The notes beneath the pieces are model-generated. The model saw only the letters and a program-made list of their open reading frames with translations. It made no database searches and was not told where the DNA came from. A stretch of DNA of 18,986 nucleotides from JAKLIH01 sp964618955. Its GTDB lineage: Bacteria; Patescibacteriota; Minisyncoccia; UBA6257; JAKLIH01. Positions 1-9,059 of the stretch are shown here, piece by piece; the first letter of the stretch is position 1, and the number at the start of each line of letters is the position of its first letter. Where the stretch lies: assembly GCA_964618955.1 (NCBI GenBank), contig CAZUBO010000012.1:1-18986 (forward strand), read 5' to 3'. Made by a program: the position numbers and the translations under genes.

Positions 1-23
1 GATCATTTCGAATGTCCTGACAT
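1..23 (-). CDS. yebC: YebC/PmpR family regulator, first 7 codons only
   Basis: The minus strand begins an ATG at 23 and reads M-S-G-H-S-K followed by UGA before leaving the window. YebC/PmpR proteins (DNA-binding regulators, also linked to translation of proline-rich stretches) nearly always begin M-(A/S)-G-H-S-K-W. The UGA sits exactly on that invariant Trp. Only seven codons are visible, so the call rests on this N-terminal signature alone. It is nevertheless a distinctive one and also supports UGA = Trp. A promoter-like site lies about 140 bases upstream, at 164-192. Confidence 0.8.
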
Positions 24-100
24 GATAAAAAATTTAACAAACTATTAATTCCTTCATTTAGTCAAAAAATACCTAAAAATCATTAGATATCTTCCATTAA

Positions 101-144
101 TAGTTAATTTATAATAAATTCAAATCATTATTAGAAATTAACTA
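101..144. other. 17-bp imperfect inverted repeat (leader hairpin)
   Basis: Arms at 101-117 and 128-144 are complementary with a single mismatch (111 against 134) around a 10-base loop. No U-run follows on either strand, so this is not a typical intrinsic terminator. It lies between the predicted yebC promoter and the yebC start, and would form a long AU-rich hairpin in that leader. An operator or RNA-stabilising role is possible but unproven. The rest of 24-312 is very AT-rich, and I see no gene in it. Confidence 0.5.
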
Positions 145-163
145 ATAATACTAGTCTTTTATG

Positions 164-192
164 ATTATACACTATTTTCACCCAAAAAACAA
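164..192 (-). promoter_or_regulatory. Predicted sigma-70-type promoter for yebC
   Basis: On the minus strand TTGTTT (187-192) is followed by 17 bases and a perfect TATAAT (164-169). The same TTGTTT hexamer and 17-base spacing occur before pilM and pilN. The implied leader to yebC is roughly 130 bases and contains the inverted repeat at 101-144. Confidence 0.5.
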
Positions 193-249
193 CCCCTAGT
201 TTATATAATCAAAAATTTCAATTTTGTAATTAAAAATTCATTTTTCTTA

Positions 250-278
250 TTGCTTTTTTTCTCGTTCTTTGTTAAAAT
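250..278 (+). promoter_or_regulatory. Predicted promoter for the PG-binding/PKD gene and fpg-holA
   Basis: TTGCTT (250-255), 17 bases, TAAAAT (273-278). Transcription would start near 285, leaving a leader of about 28 bases before the ATG at 313. No other promoter is evident before fpg or holA, so this one probably serves all three genes. Confidence 0.45.
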
Positions 279-312
279 ATATTCAACAAACTTCAAATTA
301 AAATAGCCAATT

Positions 313-1533
313 ATGAAAAATTTTAAAAAATATTTAAATTTAAAACTCACAATCTTTTTTGTAGTTTTAATTTTTATTCCTCAGTTTGTTTTCGCCGAAT
401 CCTGCCCTATTATAACTATCGGCTTATCTCAAACCAATCAAAAAAGTAAATTCAGTGAAGTCTTTGCTCTTCAAATGATTCTATCAATGTATCCCGAAAT
501 CTACCCAGATGTTTTAGTAGTTGGTAATTACGGTCCTAAGACTGAGACTGCTATTAAACGCCTTCAATCCGATAATGGTATGACTAGTAATGGCGTTATC
601 AATGCTGATACTCAAGAATTAATTTGTAGTCAATATTATCGTTGCCCTTTTACAAGTATGATTGGTAAAGGCGATGACCTCAATCCCGATCAAGTTATTG
701 AAGTTAAACTACTTCAAACACTCTTAAAATATCTCCCTAAAGTAAAATACACCGGTTCCGTTAATGGTGCTATTGGTTCTATTACCGAAAAAGCTATTAC
801 TAAATTCCAAACTGCTTATAAACTCTACCCTACTCAAATTATGGATTACGAGACCAATCAAAAACTTTGCGAGATCTTTGGCTCTTTAAATACCATATCG
901 CTCTCCGCTCCAGTTGTAGCTACCAAACCAAAAACTATTAGTCCACTAAATGCTGTTTGTATAGCCGACCCTGATATTGCTACTATCAATCAAAGAGTTA
1001 GCTTCCTTTCTCAAGTTTTTGGTGGCAAATCTCCATATAAATACTATTGATCTGGCTATGCCTCTGGATCTGCAAAAACTTCTAGTAATATCTTCACTTC
1101 TTCTGGCCAATATCCAGCTACTTTAAAAGTTACTGATGCCACTAATAAAACAGTAGAAGCTAAATGCTATGCTCAAGTTGGCAGTAGAACTTCTTCTGGT
1201 TCTAGCTATACCCAACCTCTTCCTGATATAGTTATTACTCCTCCAACCACAATTACTCCTAATAAGAATGTTACTATTGACATGACTAGTGACTTCACTC
1301 AAATATCTAGTTCAACTGATTCAATCAATATCTTCTGAACTGCTCAAAATGCTGAAACTTGCTATGGAACTTCCGCTCCTGAAAATTCTAATTGAGATGG
1401 TCAATTAAATCTTAAAGGCCAAAAGACTATTACTGGAATCAATATTAATTCTGGTGATGCTGCTATCTTTACGATTGTTTGCAACAACAAAAACAAAACT
1501 GAAGTCAAATACATGGTTATCGAAAAGAAATAA
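313..1533 (+). CDS. Secreted protein with two peptidoglycan-binding domains and a PKD/Ig-like tail
   Basis: 406 aa with three UGA codons read as Trp (residues 246, 342, 361). Residues 1-28 form a signal peptide: Lys-rich start, hydrophobic core, cleavage after VFA. Two PG_binding_1-like repeats follow, about 40-108 and 115-188. Each shows the family pattern of a leucine-rich helix (LQMIL, LLQTLL), then G-x-x-G/T-x-x-A-(I/V)-x-x-(F/L)-Q. Residues about 214-292 look like a PKD domain (SPYKYYW...GQYPATLKVTD). A C-terminal Ig-like domain contains the FWTAQNAETC and NWDG motifs typical of secreted CPR beta-sandwich proteins. Two of the recoded Trp fall in those motifs. Likely role, by inference: a wall-attached surface protein. 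No catalytic domain is visible. Read with the standard code it would stop at residue 245, inside the PKD domain. It leads a likely operon, and fpg starts 9 bases after its stop. Confidence 0.75.
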
Positions 1534-1542
1534 AAACAAACT

Positions 1543-2415
1543 ATGCCTGAACTACCTGAAGTCCTAACTACAATCAAACACTTGAAACTAAAAGTTTTAA
1601 ACCAAACTGTCAAAAAAGTTTGATTAGATAAGAATACTAAATTTGATAACTTTACCAAAACTTCTTTTGTCAAAACTATCGAAAACAAAAAAATCCTTGA
1701 TATTACAAATATTGGAAAATATATTTTAATTCAATTATCCAATAGCACTACCTTAATAATCCACCAAAAGATTAGTGGCCACCTTCTCTATGGTGATTTT
1801 GTAAAAACAAAAAACACCTGAAAGAACACAACAACAGATTCAATTCTTAACGATCCTAATAATCGTTTTATTCATTTTGTCTTAACTCTTTCTAACAAGA
1901 ATTCTATTGTTCTCTCCGACTCTCGTCGATTAAGCCGTATCACATTAATTCCTACAAAAAACATCCTATCAATCAAGCCTTTAAAGCAAATGGGTATTGA
2001 TCCTCTATCAAAAAATTGAACTTTTACTAATTTTAAACAAAAACTTCGAAAACATAATGTTGCTATAAAAAAAGCGCTTTTAATGCAAAATATCATTAGC
2101 GGTCTTGGCAATATCTATAGTGATGAAGTTTTGTTTAAAAGCAAAGTTCAACCAATTAGACTTATAAAAACCTTAACGGATCAAGAATTAAAATCAATCT
2201 TTAAATACATTCCTCTAATTCTAAAAAAAGCTATAGAGCTTAAAGGTACTACTTTTGCAACTTATCGCAACCCCGATGGCAATCCGGGATCTTTTATTAA
2301 ATTCCTTAATGTTTACGGCCGAAAAGGCCTCCCTTGCAAGATTTGCAAAAATAAGCTAAAATCTATTAAAATTAACGGTCGCTCGGCTTGCTATTGTGAC
2401 CACTGTCAGAAATAA
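1543..2415 (+). CDS. mutM: Formamidopyrimidine-DNA glycosylase (Fpg/MutM)
   Basis: 290 aa, with UGA as Trp at residues 27, 93 and 159. Fpg removes oxidised purines such as 8-oxoguanine and nicks the abasic site. The start is fixed by MPELPEV, where Pro2 is the catalytic nucleophile and Glu3 assists. Lys59 (NIGKYI) matches the conserved DNA-binding lysine. DSRRLSRI corresponds to the usual D-P-R-K-F-G-R-I. GLGNIYSDEVLF is the helix-two-turn-helix signature. The C-terminal zinc finger is intact: Cys265, Cys268, Cys285, Cys288. The length is normal for the family. Under the standard code only the last 110 residues would be predicted. It lies 9 bases after the upstream gene and 9 before holA, so the three are probably co-transcribed. 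Confidence 0.95.
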
Positions 2416-2424
2416 TAATACTAT

Positions 2425-3360
2425 ATGATCTATTCCCTATTCGGTACTAATGATTTTGTTTTAAACCTAGAACTACAAAAGTTAGTTTCTGATTTTAAAT
2501 TAAAAAACTTTGAAATCTTCAAATATGACTTTTCTACAATTGATGAAGATTCCGAATTGAAAGACAATGATAATCAAAAACTTATAAACATCAAAAACAC
2601 TATTGATACTCAAAGTTTGTTTTCCAACAGCAAAGTCATAATTATTAGAAATCTTAACGACAAAACCATCCCTAAAAAAACTTTAAACCCAATAATAGAA
2701 TCTCTAACAAAGATTGAAAACGACAGAAATGTTATCGTCATTTTTGTAACCTTAAAAACTCTTACGGCTTTTTTAAAATTAAAATTAAAAAAACAGGAAT
2801 TCAAAGAATTCTCTGATTCTAGTCTTCAAGAATTTATTGATACTGTTTCACAAGAAAATAATGTAAAACTAACTCCTAAAGCTAAAAATCTTTTAATTTC
2901 TTTCTTCGGAAAGAATATTGGAATTATATACAATGAAATCATAAAACTTAGTTCATATAAATCAAATATTACTGACTTAGATATTCTCGATCTTATCAAA
3001 GAACCCAATCTCTCCAATATCTTTGCTTTAACTGACGCTATCTCTCAAAAGAATAAATCCCAAGCTGTAAAACTTCTTCTTCAAGAATACAATGCTGGAA
3101 CTTTTGACTTACTAATCTTCGGAACTATCATCAGTCAAATCAGAAATGCAATTCTTATGAAAGAATTTGAAACTAATCGCCAACACAAACTAGACATTCA
3201 CCCCTTTATTCAATCAAAATTAAGATCTTTTGTAAATAGTTTTGATCTTAAGCAATTAAAACTTCTCTATTCAAAACTCTTTAAATACGATCTTCAGATA
3301 AAAAAAGGAAAAATTACAGCTATTCTAGCCTTAGAATTATTCCTAGTTGATAGTATTTAA
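2425..3360 (+). CDS. holA: DNA polymerase III subunit delta
   Basis: 311 aa, with no Trp codon of either type. HolA is the delta subunit of the clamp loader, which opens the sliding clamp. The N-terminus (MIYSLFGTNDFVLNLELQKL) matches the delta pattern of hydrophobic strand, G-x-(D/N)-x-(F/Y)-L. A mid-protein segment (LQEFIDTVSQENNVKLTPKAKNLLISFFG) is typical of the AAA+ lid region. The C-terminal helices, including LTDAISQKNKSQAVKLL, match the collar domain. The length is about right for the family. The order holA then rpsT is common in bacteria, but here rpsT is on the opposite strand and convergent, so they are separate transcripts sharing one terminator. Confidence 0.9.
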   Translation: MIYSLFGTNDFVLNLELQKLVSDFKLKNFEIFKYDFSTIDEDSELKDNDNQKLINIKNTIDTQSLFSNSKVIIIRNLNDKTIPKKTLNPIIESLTKIENDRNVIVIFVTLKTLTAFLKLKLKKQEFKEFSDSSLQEFIDTVSQENNVKLTPKAKNLLISFFGKNIGIIYNEIIKLSSYKSNITDLDILDLIKEPNLSNIFALTDAISQKNKSQAVKLLLQEYNAGTFDLLIFGTIISQIRNAILMKEFETNRQHKLDIHPFIQSKLRSFVNSFDLKQLKLLYSKLFKYDLQIKKGKITAILALELFLVDSI

Positions 3361-3386
3361 AAAAACCGAGATAAATCTCGGTTTTT
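3361..3386. terminator. Bidirectional intrinsic terminator, holA / rpsT
   Basis: AAAAACCGAGA (3361-3371), a 4-base loop, then TCTCGGTTTTT (3376-3386): a perfect 11-bp stem with A-run and U-run on opposite sides. It starts right after the holA stop codon and ends just before the rpsT stop, so it can end both transcripts. Confidence 0.9.
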
Positions 3387-3389
3387 AAA

Positions 3390-3653
3390 TTATTTAGTAT
3401 TCTTGATCTTCAAAGCTAATCTAGATTTTATTCTGTTAGCCTTGTTTTTATGAATAACATTCTTTTTAGCAGCTTTATCAACCGCTTTGTAAAAAGAACC
3501 TAAATCTGTCTTAGCTTTTTCAATCTCTTTAGTAGCTAAAACTTTCTCAATATTCTTTTTAACTTTCTTGATACCTACTTTATAGGTAACATTTCTTTCT
3601 TGTTTTCTCTTGCTTTGTCTTAAAGCTTTTTTAGCTGATTTAATAATTGGCAT
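3390..3653 (-). CDS. rpsT: 30S ribosomal protein S20
   Basis: 87 aa, very rich in Lys and Ala. S20 is a helical protein that binds 16S rRNA early in small-subunit assembly. The N-terminus M-P-I-I-K-S-A-K-K-A-L-R-Q-S is the family signature, and the segment DLGSFYKAVDKAAKKNVIHKNKANRIKSRL matches the conserved C-terminal half ending in R-(K/L)-x-S-R-L. Length is normal. It has its own strong promoter at 3690-3718 with a leader of about 28 bases. No Shine-Dalgarno sequence precedes the ATG. It is monocistronic, between that promoter and the shared terminator at 3361-3386. Confidence 0.96.
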   Translation of the reverse strand: MPIIKSAKKALRQSKRKQERNVTYKVGIKKVKKNIEKVLATKEIEKAKTDLGSFYKAVDKAAKKNVIHKNKANRIKSRLALKIKNTK

Positions 3654-3689
3654 AATATTCTTATATTTAGAGCATTTAATTATATGGTA

Positions 3690-3718
3690 ATTATAGCATA
3701 CATTTTGTTAATTGTAAA
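3690..3718 (-). promoter_or_regulatory. rpsT promoter with extended -10
   Basis: On the minus strand TTTACA (3713-3718), 17 bases, TATAAT (3690-3695), with TGC directly before the -10 box (extended -10). This is one of the two best promoter matches in the window, as expected for a ribosomal protein gene. Confidence 0.8.
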
Positions 3719-3735
3719 TAACACGATTAAACCTA

Positions 3736-3764
3736 TTGACTTTTTCATACCTATTTAGTATAAT
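3736..3764 (+). promoter_or_regulatory. Near-consensus promoter facing a short hairpin RNA
   Basis: TTGACT (3736-3741), 17 bases, TATAAT (3759-3764) on the plus strand. It is divergent from the rpsT promoter, with only 17 bases between the two -35 boxes. Its expected start is near 3771, directly before the hairpin at 3778-3816. No open reading frame of plausible size lies downstream on this strand. Confidence 0.75.
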
Positions 3765-3770
3765 ATAGTC

Positions 3771-3816
3771 AAATATCGAGAAAGGGCGTCGACCGTTAGG
3801 ACGATGGCTCTTTTTC
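3771..3816 (+). ncRNA. Candidate short hairpin RNA of unknown family
   Basis: Downstream of the promoter at 3736-3764, the RNA would fold from 3778 to 3816. The lower stem is 10 bp (GAGAAAGGGC with GCUCUUUUUC, two G-U pairs). One G is bulged (3806). A 4-bp stem (GUCG with CGAU) and CC/GG pairs then close a GUUA loop. The G-U pairs work only on the plus strand; the minus strand would have A-C mismatches. It is also GC-richer than its surroundings. The 3' side carries UUUUU, so it may be a self-terminating transcript of about 45 bases, or an attenuator on a transcript running antisense into the PBP gene. I do not recognise a known RNA family. Confidence 0.5.
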
Positions 3817-3819
3817 ATT

Positions 3820-6342
3820 TTAATTTCCAGATCCAACAATTCTAATTGCCTTCTCTAATATATTGTTATCTCTATCCATAACATGGACTTTAATTTCATT
3901 ATTCTCCAACAATGATTCTTTTGGAATTCTAATTCCATAAACATTGTCATTGTAATTTAATAAATCTCCAAAATAGTTGTTATTGATAAACAAAGTCTTC
4001 TCTTCAATTGGTAATGTACTAACTATTCTAACTCTCAAATCAATATCACTATTAAAGATTTGATCATTTTGAACATTAATATATTCTATTGTAATATTTG
4101 AATCCCCTGTTGGTAACGTAGTTGTAGTTACTACTATCGATCTGTAATTATCTCTATAGGCTTCATCCGGCATTGGCTTATTATACGACACATCAAAACT
4201 TGGAATATTAATTCTGCATCATTCTAATGCTCCAGCTTCCCAAGTACTAAATTGCGGATCATTCTCTGGATTTCTTGGTATTGGTCCCAAAGGATCATTC
4301 TTATCAACATAGAATAAAATCGAATGTGCTTGTAATGTAGATCCAATTTGATTTATATACTGTCCATTCAACATTGGCTTGTTATTAACTGCATAACTTG
4401 GCCTTGAAAAATATTCTACCGGCCTCTTCGAAATTGCATAAGCCATAAATTCGTGCCAAGCTGGAGCTGATACTAAACCTCCTGTCGGTCCTTTGAACAT
4501 TTTCGAATAATCATTATTGCCTACTCAAATACCTACTACTATATTTGGCGTATACCCATAAATTCAAGCGTCCCTAGAATCAGAGCTCGTACCAGTTTTT
4601 GCAGCTACATCAACATTATTTCCAAAGAACATTGGATTATTAGCACTATGGAACAATGGTGTTCTTGCAACATTATCTGACAAAACATCATTGATCATAT
4701 TTATCTGTTCCCCAGTAAATACTTCGGTTGAATCATCTTTGTATTCTTCTAAAATATTATTGTCTTTATCAGTAACTTTTAAAATAGTTACTTGCTTATG
4801 TTTTGTTCCCTCTTGGCTTAATACTGAATAAGCTCCAACCATCTCGTATAAATTAACTGCTCCTCCTCCTAAGACTAATGATAATCCGTATTGATTCTTC
4901 CCATCAACTAAAGTTGTAATTCCAAAACTCTTAGCTAATGATATACTATCTTCAACTCCAGCTAGATATAGCATCTTAACTGCTGGAACGTTTAGAGATT
5001 GCGCTAAAGCATTCCTCAAACTCACAGGTCCTCTAAATAAATTATCATAATTTATTGGAATATATGGATTACTTACATCAGTTGAAAAATTAGTTTTCGT
5101 ATCGAAAACAATTGTTTCCGGTGTATATCCCTTCTTAAAAGCATTCAAATATACAAAAGGTTTAAACGAAGAACCCGGCTGTCTCAAACCAAAAGCAGCA
5201 TTGAAATTCCCATCAATACTAAAATCTCAAAAATCTCGAGATCCAATCATCGATAGAATCTGTCCTGTCTTTGGATCTTCAGCTACCAAAGCCATATTTT
5301 TAATATCATAATTCTTCTCATTCTGGTCTCCATACTTCTTTACTATCTCTTCAGCTTTCTTTTGTAAATCATAGTCTAAAGTAGTGATGATTTTCAATCC
5401 CCCTCTTTGAACCAAATCTTCGCCATATTTATTAGCTAATTCCGCTTGAATATATGAAACAAAATGTGGAGCTAGAATTGCTTGTTTTTTAGTTTTAAAT
5501 TCCGTCTTAAAATCTTTGTATTTTTTAAAATCGCTATCTGATAATCATCCTAATTTATTCATTCTAGTTAAAACTCAATTCTTTCGAATTTCTAATTTAT
5601 CTCTATGATTTCCAAAAGGAGATAAATATGATGGTGATTGTAATAAGCTAGCTAAGTAAGCTGCTTCATTCACATTTAAATCTTTAACATTCTTACTAAA
5701 ATACAATTGACTAGCTGATTCCACTCCATAAGCATTATAGCCATAAGGAACTTGATTTAAATACATTTCAAGTATCTTATCTTTAGAATATTCTTTTTCT
5801 AAATAAAACGCTAAGATCATTTCTCTGACTTTTCGAACCATACTTCGTTCCGTAGTTAAAAAAGCATTTCTAGCCAATTGCTGAGTCAGAGTTGAACCTC
5901 CAGCTCCTTGTCCTAGTTTAACTACATTCTCAATCACGACTCTAATTAATGACTTAATATCTATCGGTCCATGACTATAGAAATCATCGTCTTCCGCTGC
6001 CATAGTAGCTTTTTTAACTACTTCTGGTATCTCTTCAAACTTCAAATATTGTCTATTCTCAGCTTGAGTTTGATCATATAGAATAATCGTACCAGTTCTA
6101 TCATAGATTGTAAAACTCTCGATAGACACTCTCTTTCCCAGATTCTTAATATCTGGCAAATCTCTAAAAAAATATACAAGTACTATTGCTAAAAAAACTA
6201 TACCCACAAAGAATACAATAAAGAAATTCCTTACGTTTATAATTTTTTTAATAAAACTAATTTTGCGTTTATCATTTTTGAATTTCGCAAAATTATCTCT
6301 TAACGAATCTTTTATTTTATTTATTTTTATTTTCTTCATCAT
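3820..6342 (-). CDS. Bifunctional penicillin-binding protein, class A (PBP1A type)
   Basis: 840 aa with UGA as Trp at residues 256, 266, 372, 593, 606 and 708. It polymerises glycan strands (GT51) and cross-links peptides (transpeptidase) on the outer face of the membrane. There is a basic cytoplasmic start, a membrane anchor at about 38-59, and a GT51 domain at about 80-255 with catalytic Glu117 in EDDDFYSH and GGSTLTQQLARN at 149-160. The transpeptidase motifs are all present: SSFK (Ser391), SLN (449-451) and KTGT (582-585). After KTGT comes SSDSRDAW-IYGYTP-NIVVGIWVGN, where both Trp are UGA and both are near-invariant in the family. A C-terminal beta-rich tail of about 120 aa follows. It is last in the pilD-pilin operon, 17 bases after the lectin-headed pilin, which suggests coupling of wall synthesis and pilus display. 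The start is ATGATG, so residue 1 or 2. UGG is used twice. Confidence 0.95.
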
Positions 6343-6359
6343 AATTAATTAATTTTTTG

Positions 6360-7595
6360 TTATAATCCAAATTCTCCTTTCGTAGAAGTATAATGTTGGG
6401 CAATCTCTTCCGCACTCAATCCTCTATTATATATTCTTACTTCATCAAGAGAGCCATCGGTGAGTCTATAAGAAGTTGAGTTGTAAGCACCAATATATTT
6501 TATTCTGCTGGTTGATGGAAAAAGCATATTATAGTTTTGGTTAAGACTCGAAAATAATGTTCCATTTCGGTATCCTTTTATATTTTTTGTAATATAGTTA
6601 GCGACAACTACCATGTGTAACCATTGTCCATTATTATTAAGAAAAAAATCATTACCAGCATAATTATTATAATCATTAACTCCATTAGCATAAAAATAAT
6701 ATAAATGGTTCGTATTAGTATATCTCATAACTTGTATATGATCATTCATAATACTTAAATCTCCACCTCCTAAAATTGATTGCGGAGAAGCGCTAAAATT
6801 ACATTTAACCCACGCTTCCACCGTAATTATCCCTGTATCAGGTATAGCAAAAGAAGGAGTTGAGATATAATCAGTTCCTGAAGCATCATAGTACATAGCT
6901 TTGTTAGTACCAATAGTAGTTTGTCTTTCAGGTCCATTGACAGTTCCAGTAAGTCCATTACCAGAGTAATCAAGAGCAGAACCACTTGCTTCATCAAATT
7001 TTCAAAAGGCAATGAGATTCTTATCACGTTGTAGTGGAGTATTAAAGGTTCGGTTAGGACTACCAATCTCAAAGGTAGATGTAAGACTTCCTTCATCATT
7101 AATGGAGTTCTTATTGGGATTAGAAAGGATGGCAGTTAATTCATAGGATCCTCCTGAATAGTAGGTATAGAAGAAAGAATTGTTATTGACTGGATCAATA
7201 GGAAGACTTGATAGATATCTATTGGATCCTTCAACCGTAAAGTTGATAGGTATTCAGCCAGTACCATCAGTATTCTTATACGTTGTAGGATTACTACAGT
7301 AATAATTGTATCCAGTAGGAAGAGTTGGTAATACATAACTTGAACAAGTTGAACTTGAATCAGGTAGACTGATATATACATTAGTTGATGTACCATAAGT
7401 AATACCTGATTGATTTCAAGATTCCATGAAGACAATAGCTTTGTTAATACTAGATATATCAGTTACTCTTCTACTATCTCTAAAGTTATCAAAGAGTCTG
7501 GCTGGGTTTAATGCAAAAATTACAATAGCTGATAATATTGCTAAGATTGCTATTACTATCATTAATTCTACGAGGGTGAAACTTTGTTTTTGCAT
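6360..7595 (-). CDS. Type IV pilin with C-terminal LamG/concanavalin A-like domain (copy 1)
   Basis: 411 aa, with UGA Trp at residues 60, 114 and 198 and UGG Trp in VEAW and NGQW. The N-terminus MQKQS|FTLVELMIVIAILA is a class III prepilin signal: processing before Phe6, with conserved Glu at mature position 5. A pilin body follows to about residue 190. A LamG/ConA-like jelly roll at about 195-405 opens with LIAFWKFDEASGSALDYSGNG and closes with DGSLDEVRIYNRGLSAEEI, both classic for this fold. LamG-type domains commonly bind glycans or proteins, so it is likely an adhesive minor pilin (inference). It starts 2 bases after the preceding pilin gene. The second copy at 18127-18986 has nearly identical flanks and a divergent core. 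Standard-code reading fragments it into three out-of-frame pieces. Confidence 0.9.
6961..7210 (-). repeat. Near-identical paralogous segment, copy 1
   Basis: Matches 18737-18986 with 12 mismatches in 250 bases by hand count. The last 55 bases (7156-7210) are identical. It covers the pilin-to-LamG linker and the start of the LamG domain. It is long enough to mediate recombination between the two pilin genes and to mislead short-read assembly. Confidence 0.9.
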
Positions 7596-7597
7596 AA

Positions 7598-8119
7598 TTA
7601 ATTACTTGTATCAATTCTTCCCAATTGATTAATATTTAAAGTTTTCGAATACGATCCATTCTGTGAAGATAATACTACCTTACCTTCATTTACTAAATTA
7701 GAATTTAAATCATAAATTTCAACTCTAGGTTCTGGAGGTAGATACATTACAAAAGACATATCTGTCCCCTTTATTACAACATTCATATTTAATTTAACCA
7801 CTTCTTGAATTTCATCTTCCGAAAACATCTTATCGCCTAACGTAGTATTTGTATCACAAAAATCAGAAAATATCATATATCGATCTGTTAGTTTACTATC
7901 AAAATATATTCCTCAGCCACAAATCTTCTTATCATCAATCTGTCGAGTTTGCATTGATAGATTAGAAATTCTTCGCATATCAAAAGCTAATCGCTCCATT
8001 GCTCGATTAACTTTGTTAATACTTTCCCCTTTCTGACTGTAAGTTATAGTAACCCCCAACATTATCATAATAATAGTTGAAGTTACTAATAACTCTATCA
8101 ATGTAAAAGCTTTTTTCAT
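7598..8119 (-). CDS. Type IV pilin-like protein
   Basis: 173 aa, with UGA Trp at residue 69. It starts MKKA|FTLIELLVTSTIIMIML, a prepilin signal with Ala rather than Gly at -1 and the conserved Glu at +5, followed by one membrane helix. The segment KICGWGIYFDSKL matches a common motif of CPR and Gram-positive minor pilins, where an aromatic residue sits at the recoded position. The C-terminal half is predicted beta-rich without a recognisable domain. It follows pilD by 10 bases and precedes the lectin-headed pilin by 2, so it is probably a minor or accessory pilin co-expressed with them. The exact role is unknown. Confidence 0.82.
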
Positions 8120-8129
8120 AAAATTAAAA

Positions 8130-9044
8130 TTAATGTATTGTCATTAAATTAAAATACATTTGCAAAATTCTCTCACCTCATAAAAAAGTCAACAATCCAC
8201 CTAAAGCTAAATAAGGACCAAAAGCGACATATTGTTTGAATTGTTTTTTCTTCGACATGATCAAAACAAAACAACCAATGCCTCCGATAATGAACGATAG
8301 GAACAAAAAGGCAAAAACTGCTGGTACTCCTAAAATGAAACCAATAAATCCAGCAATGTATGGATCGCCATCACCCATAGCTCTACCCTTCGACAATCAA
8401 ACAATTAATTTGATAAAACCAAATCCAATTATCAATCCTAAAATATTATTAAATATTCCTGAAACTGCTGGGAAAAAGAAACTAGCTCCGCCTAATCAAT
8501 TATGATAAAAATCAAAAAATATAATAGGATGGTATTTATTGATTAAAAATAATAATCCTTCCCCAATCAAACCTAAACTAAATCCAGTAACTAAAAATCC
8601 ATCTAATACTACTAAATTCCTAATGTCATAAACCGAAATCAAAAACAAAATTCCAATATATAATATTCATAAGAATAAAGGGATAAAACTTACAATGACA
8701 TTAATGATATCAGTATTTATAAACGCAGCTTTAAAAAAAGGAATTTGCAAAAATCTTCAAAATACTAACATAAATAACAATCCAACTGTAGCTTCTGACA
8801 TTGGATTTATAATTGATATTTTCTTCTTGCAATTACTACATCTTCCTCTCAAAAAAATATAACTAAACAAAGGAATATTCTCTCAAGGTTTTAATTTGTA
8901 TCCGCAATTATCACAATGAGAAGGATTCTTAATAATCTCCTGATTCTTTTCAGTTCGTAAGATAACTACATTTAAAAAACTTCCCATTATTGTTCCAAAA
9001 AAGAACAAAAACGCATACAATGAATAAATAGCTATACTTGGCAT
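8130..9044 (-). CDS. pilD: Prepilin peptidase / N-methyltransferase (PilD)
   Basis: 304 aa, with UGA Trp at residues 54, 96, 126, 183, 216 and 289. PilD is the membrane aspartic protease that cleaves prepilin leaders and usually methylates the new N-terminus. The N-terminal cytoplasmic domain carries GSFLNVVILR (21-30) and a four-Cys zinc site (C44, C47, C69, C72) around KPWENIPLFSYIFLRGRC, the hallmark of the bifunctional form. The catalytic aspartates are Asp140 (VYDIRN) and Asp227 (AMGDGD); the usual V-K after the second Asp is replaced by P-Y. There are several membrane helices. Under the standard code only 72 residues survive, because all six Trp are UGA. The gene leads a four-gene operon from a promoter inside the 44-bp repeat at 9060-9103. 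Confidence 0.95.
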
Positions 9045-9059
9045 ATTAAATTTTTAAAT

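Noticed and set aside
1048..1395. In-frame TGA codons as nonsense mutations or frameshifts (pseudogenes)
   Set aside because: The same pattern occurs in 14 genes including essential ones. The frame never shifts, and the residues before and after each TGA continue the same domain. Recoding explains all of them.
1401..2111. Minus-strand open frames opposite the PKD-domain gene and fpg
   Set aside because: These are shadows of strongly supported plus-strand genes. Their translations are low-complexity and match no family.
3771..3816. Known riboswitch or housekeeping small RNA at the hairpin
   Set aside because: No signature of riboswitch classes I know, nor of 6S, SRP or tmRNA, was recognised. 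It is too short for most. It is kept only as a candidate of unknown family.
4525..4566. UGA read as glycine (code 25, as in Gracilibacteria/Absconditabacteria)
   Set aside because: The positions are conserved Trp or other aromatics in YebC, PBP, PilD, PilM and LamG, and UGA exchanges with UGG between the paralogous pilins. Gly would not fit any of them.
6464..6830. Diversity-generating retroelement acting on the LamG core
   Set aside because: No reverse transcriptase or template repeat is visible in the window, and the differences are not confined to adenine positions. Gene conversion or ordinary divergence is simpler.
6827..7099. Open frame of 90 aa on the minus strand, also seen at 18594-18875
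   Set aside because: It appears conserved between two places only because the underlying pilin-LamG DNA is duplicated. It is out of frame with the clear pilin-LamG reading and has no initiation context.
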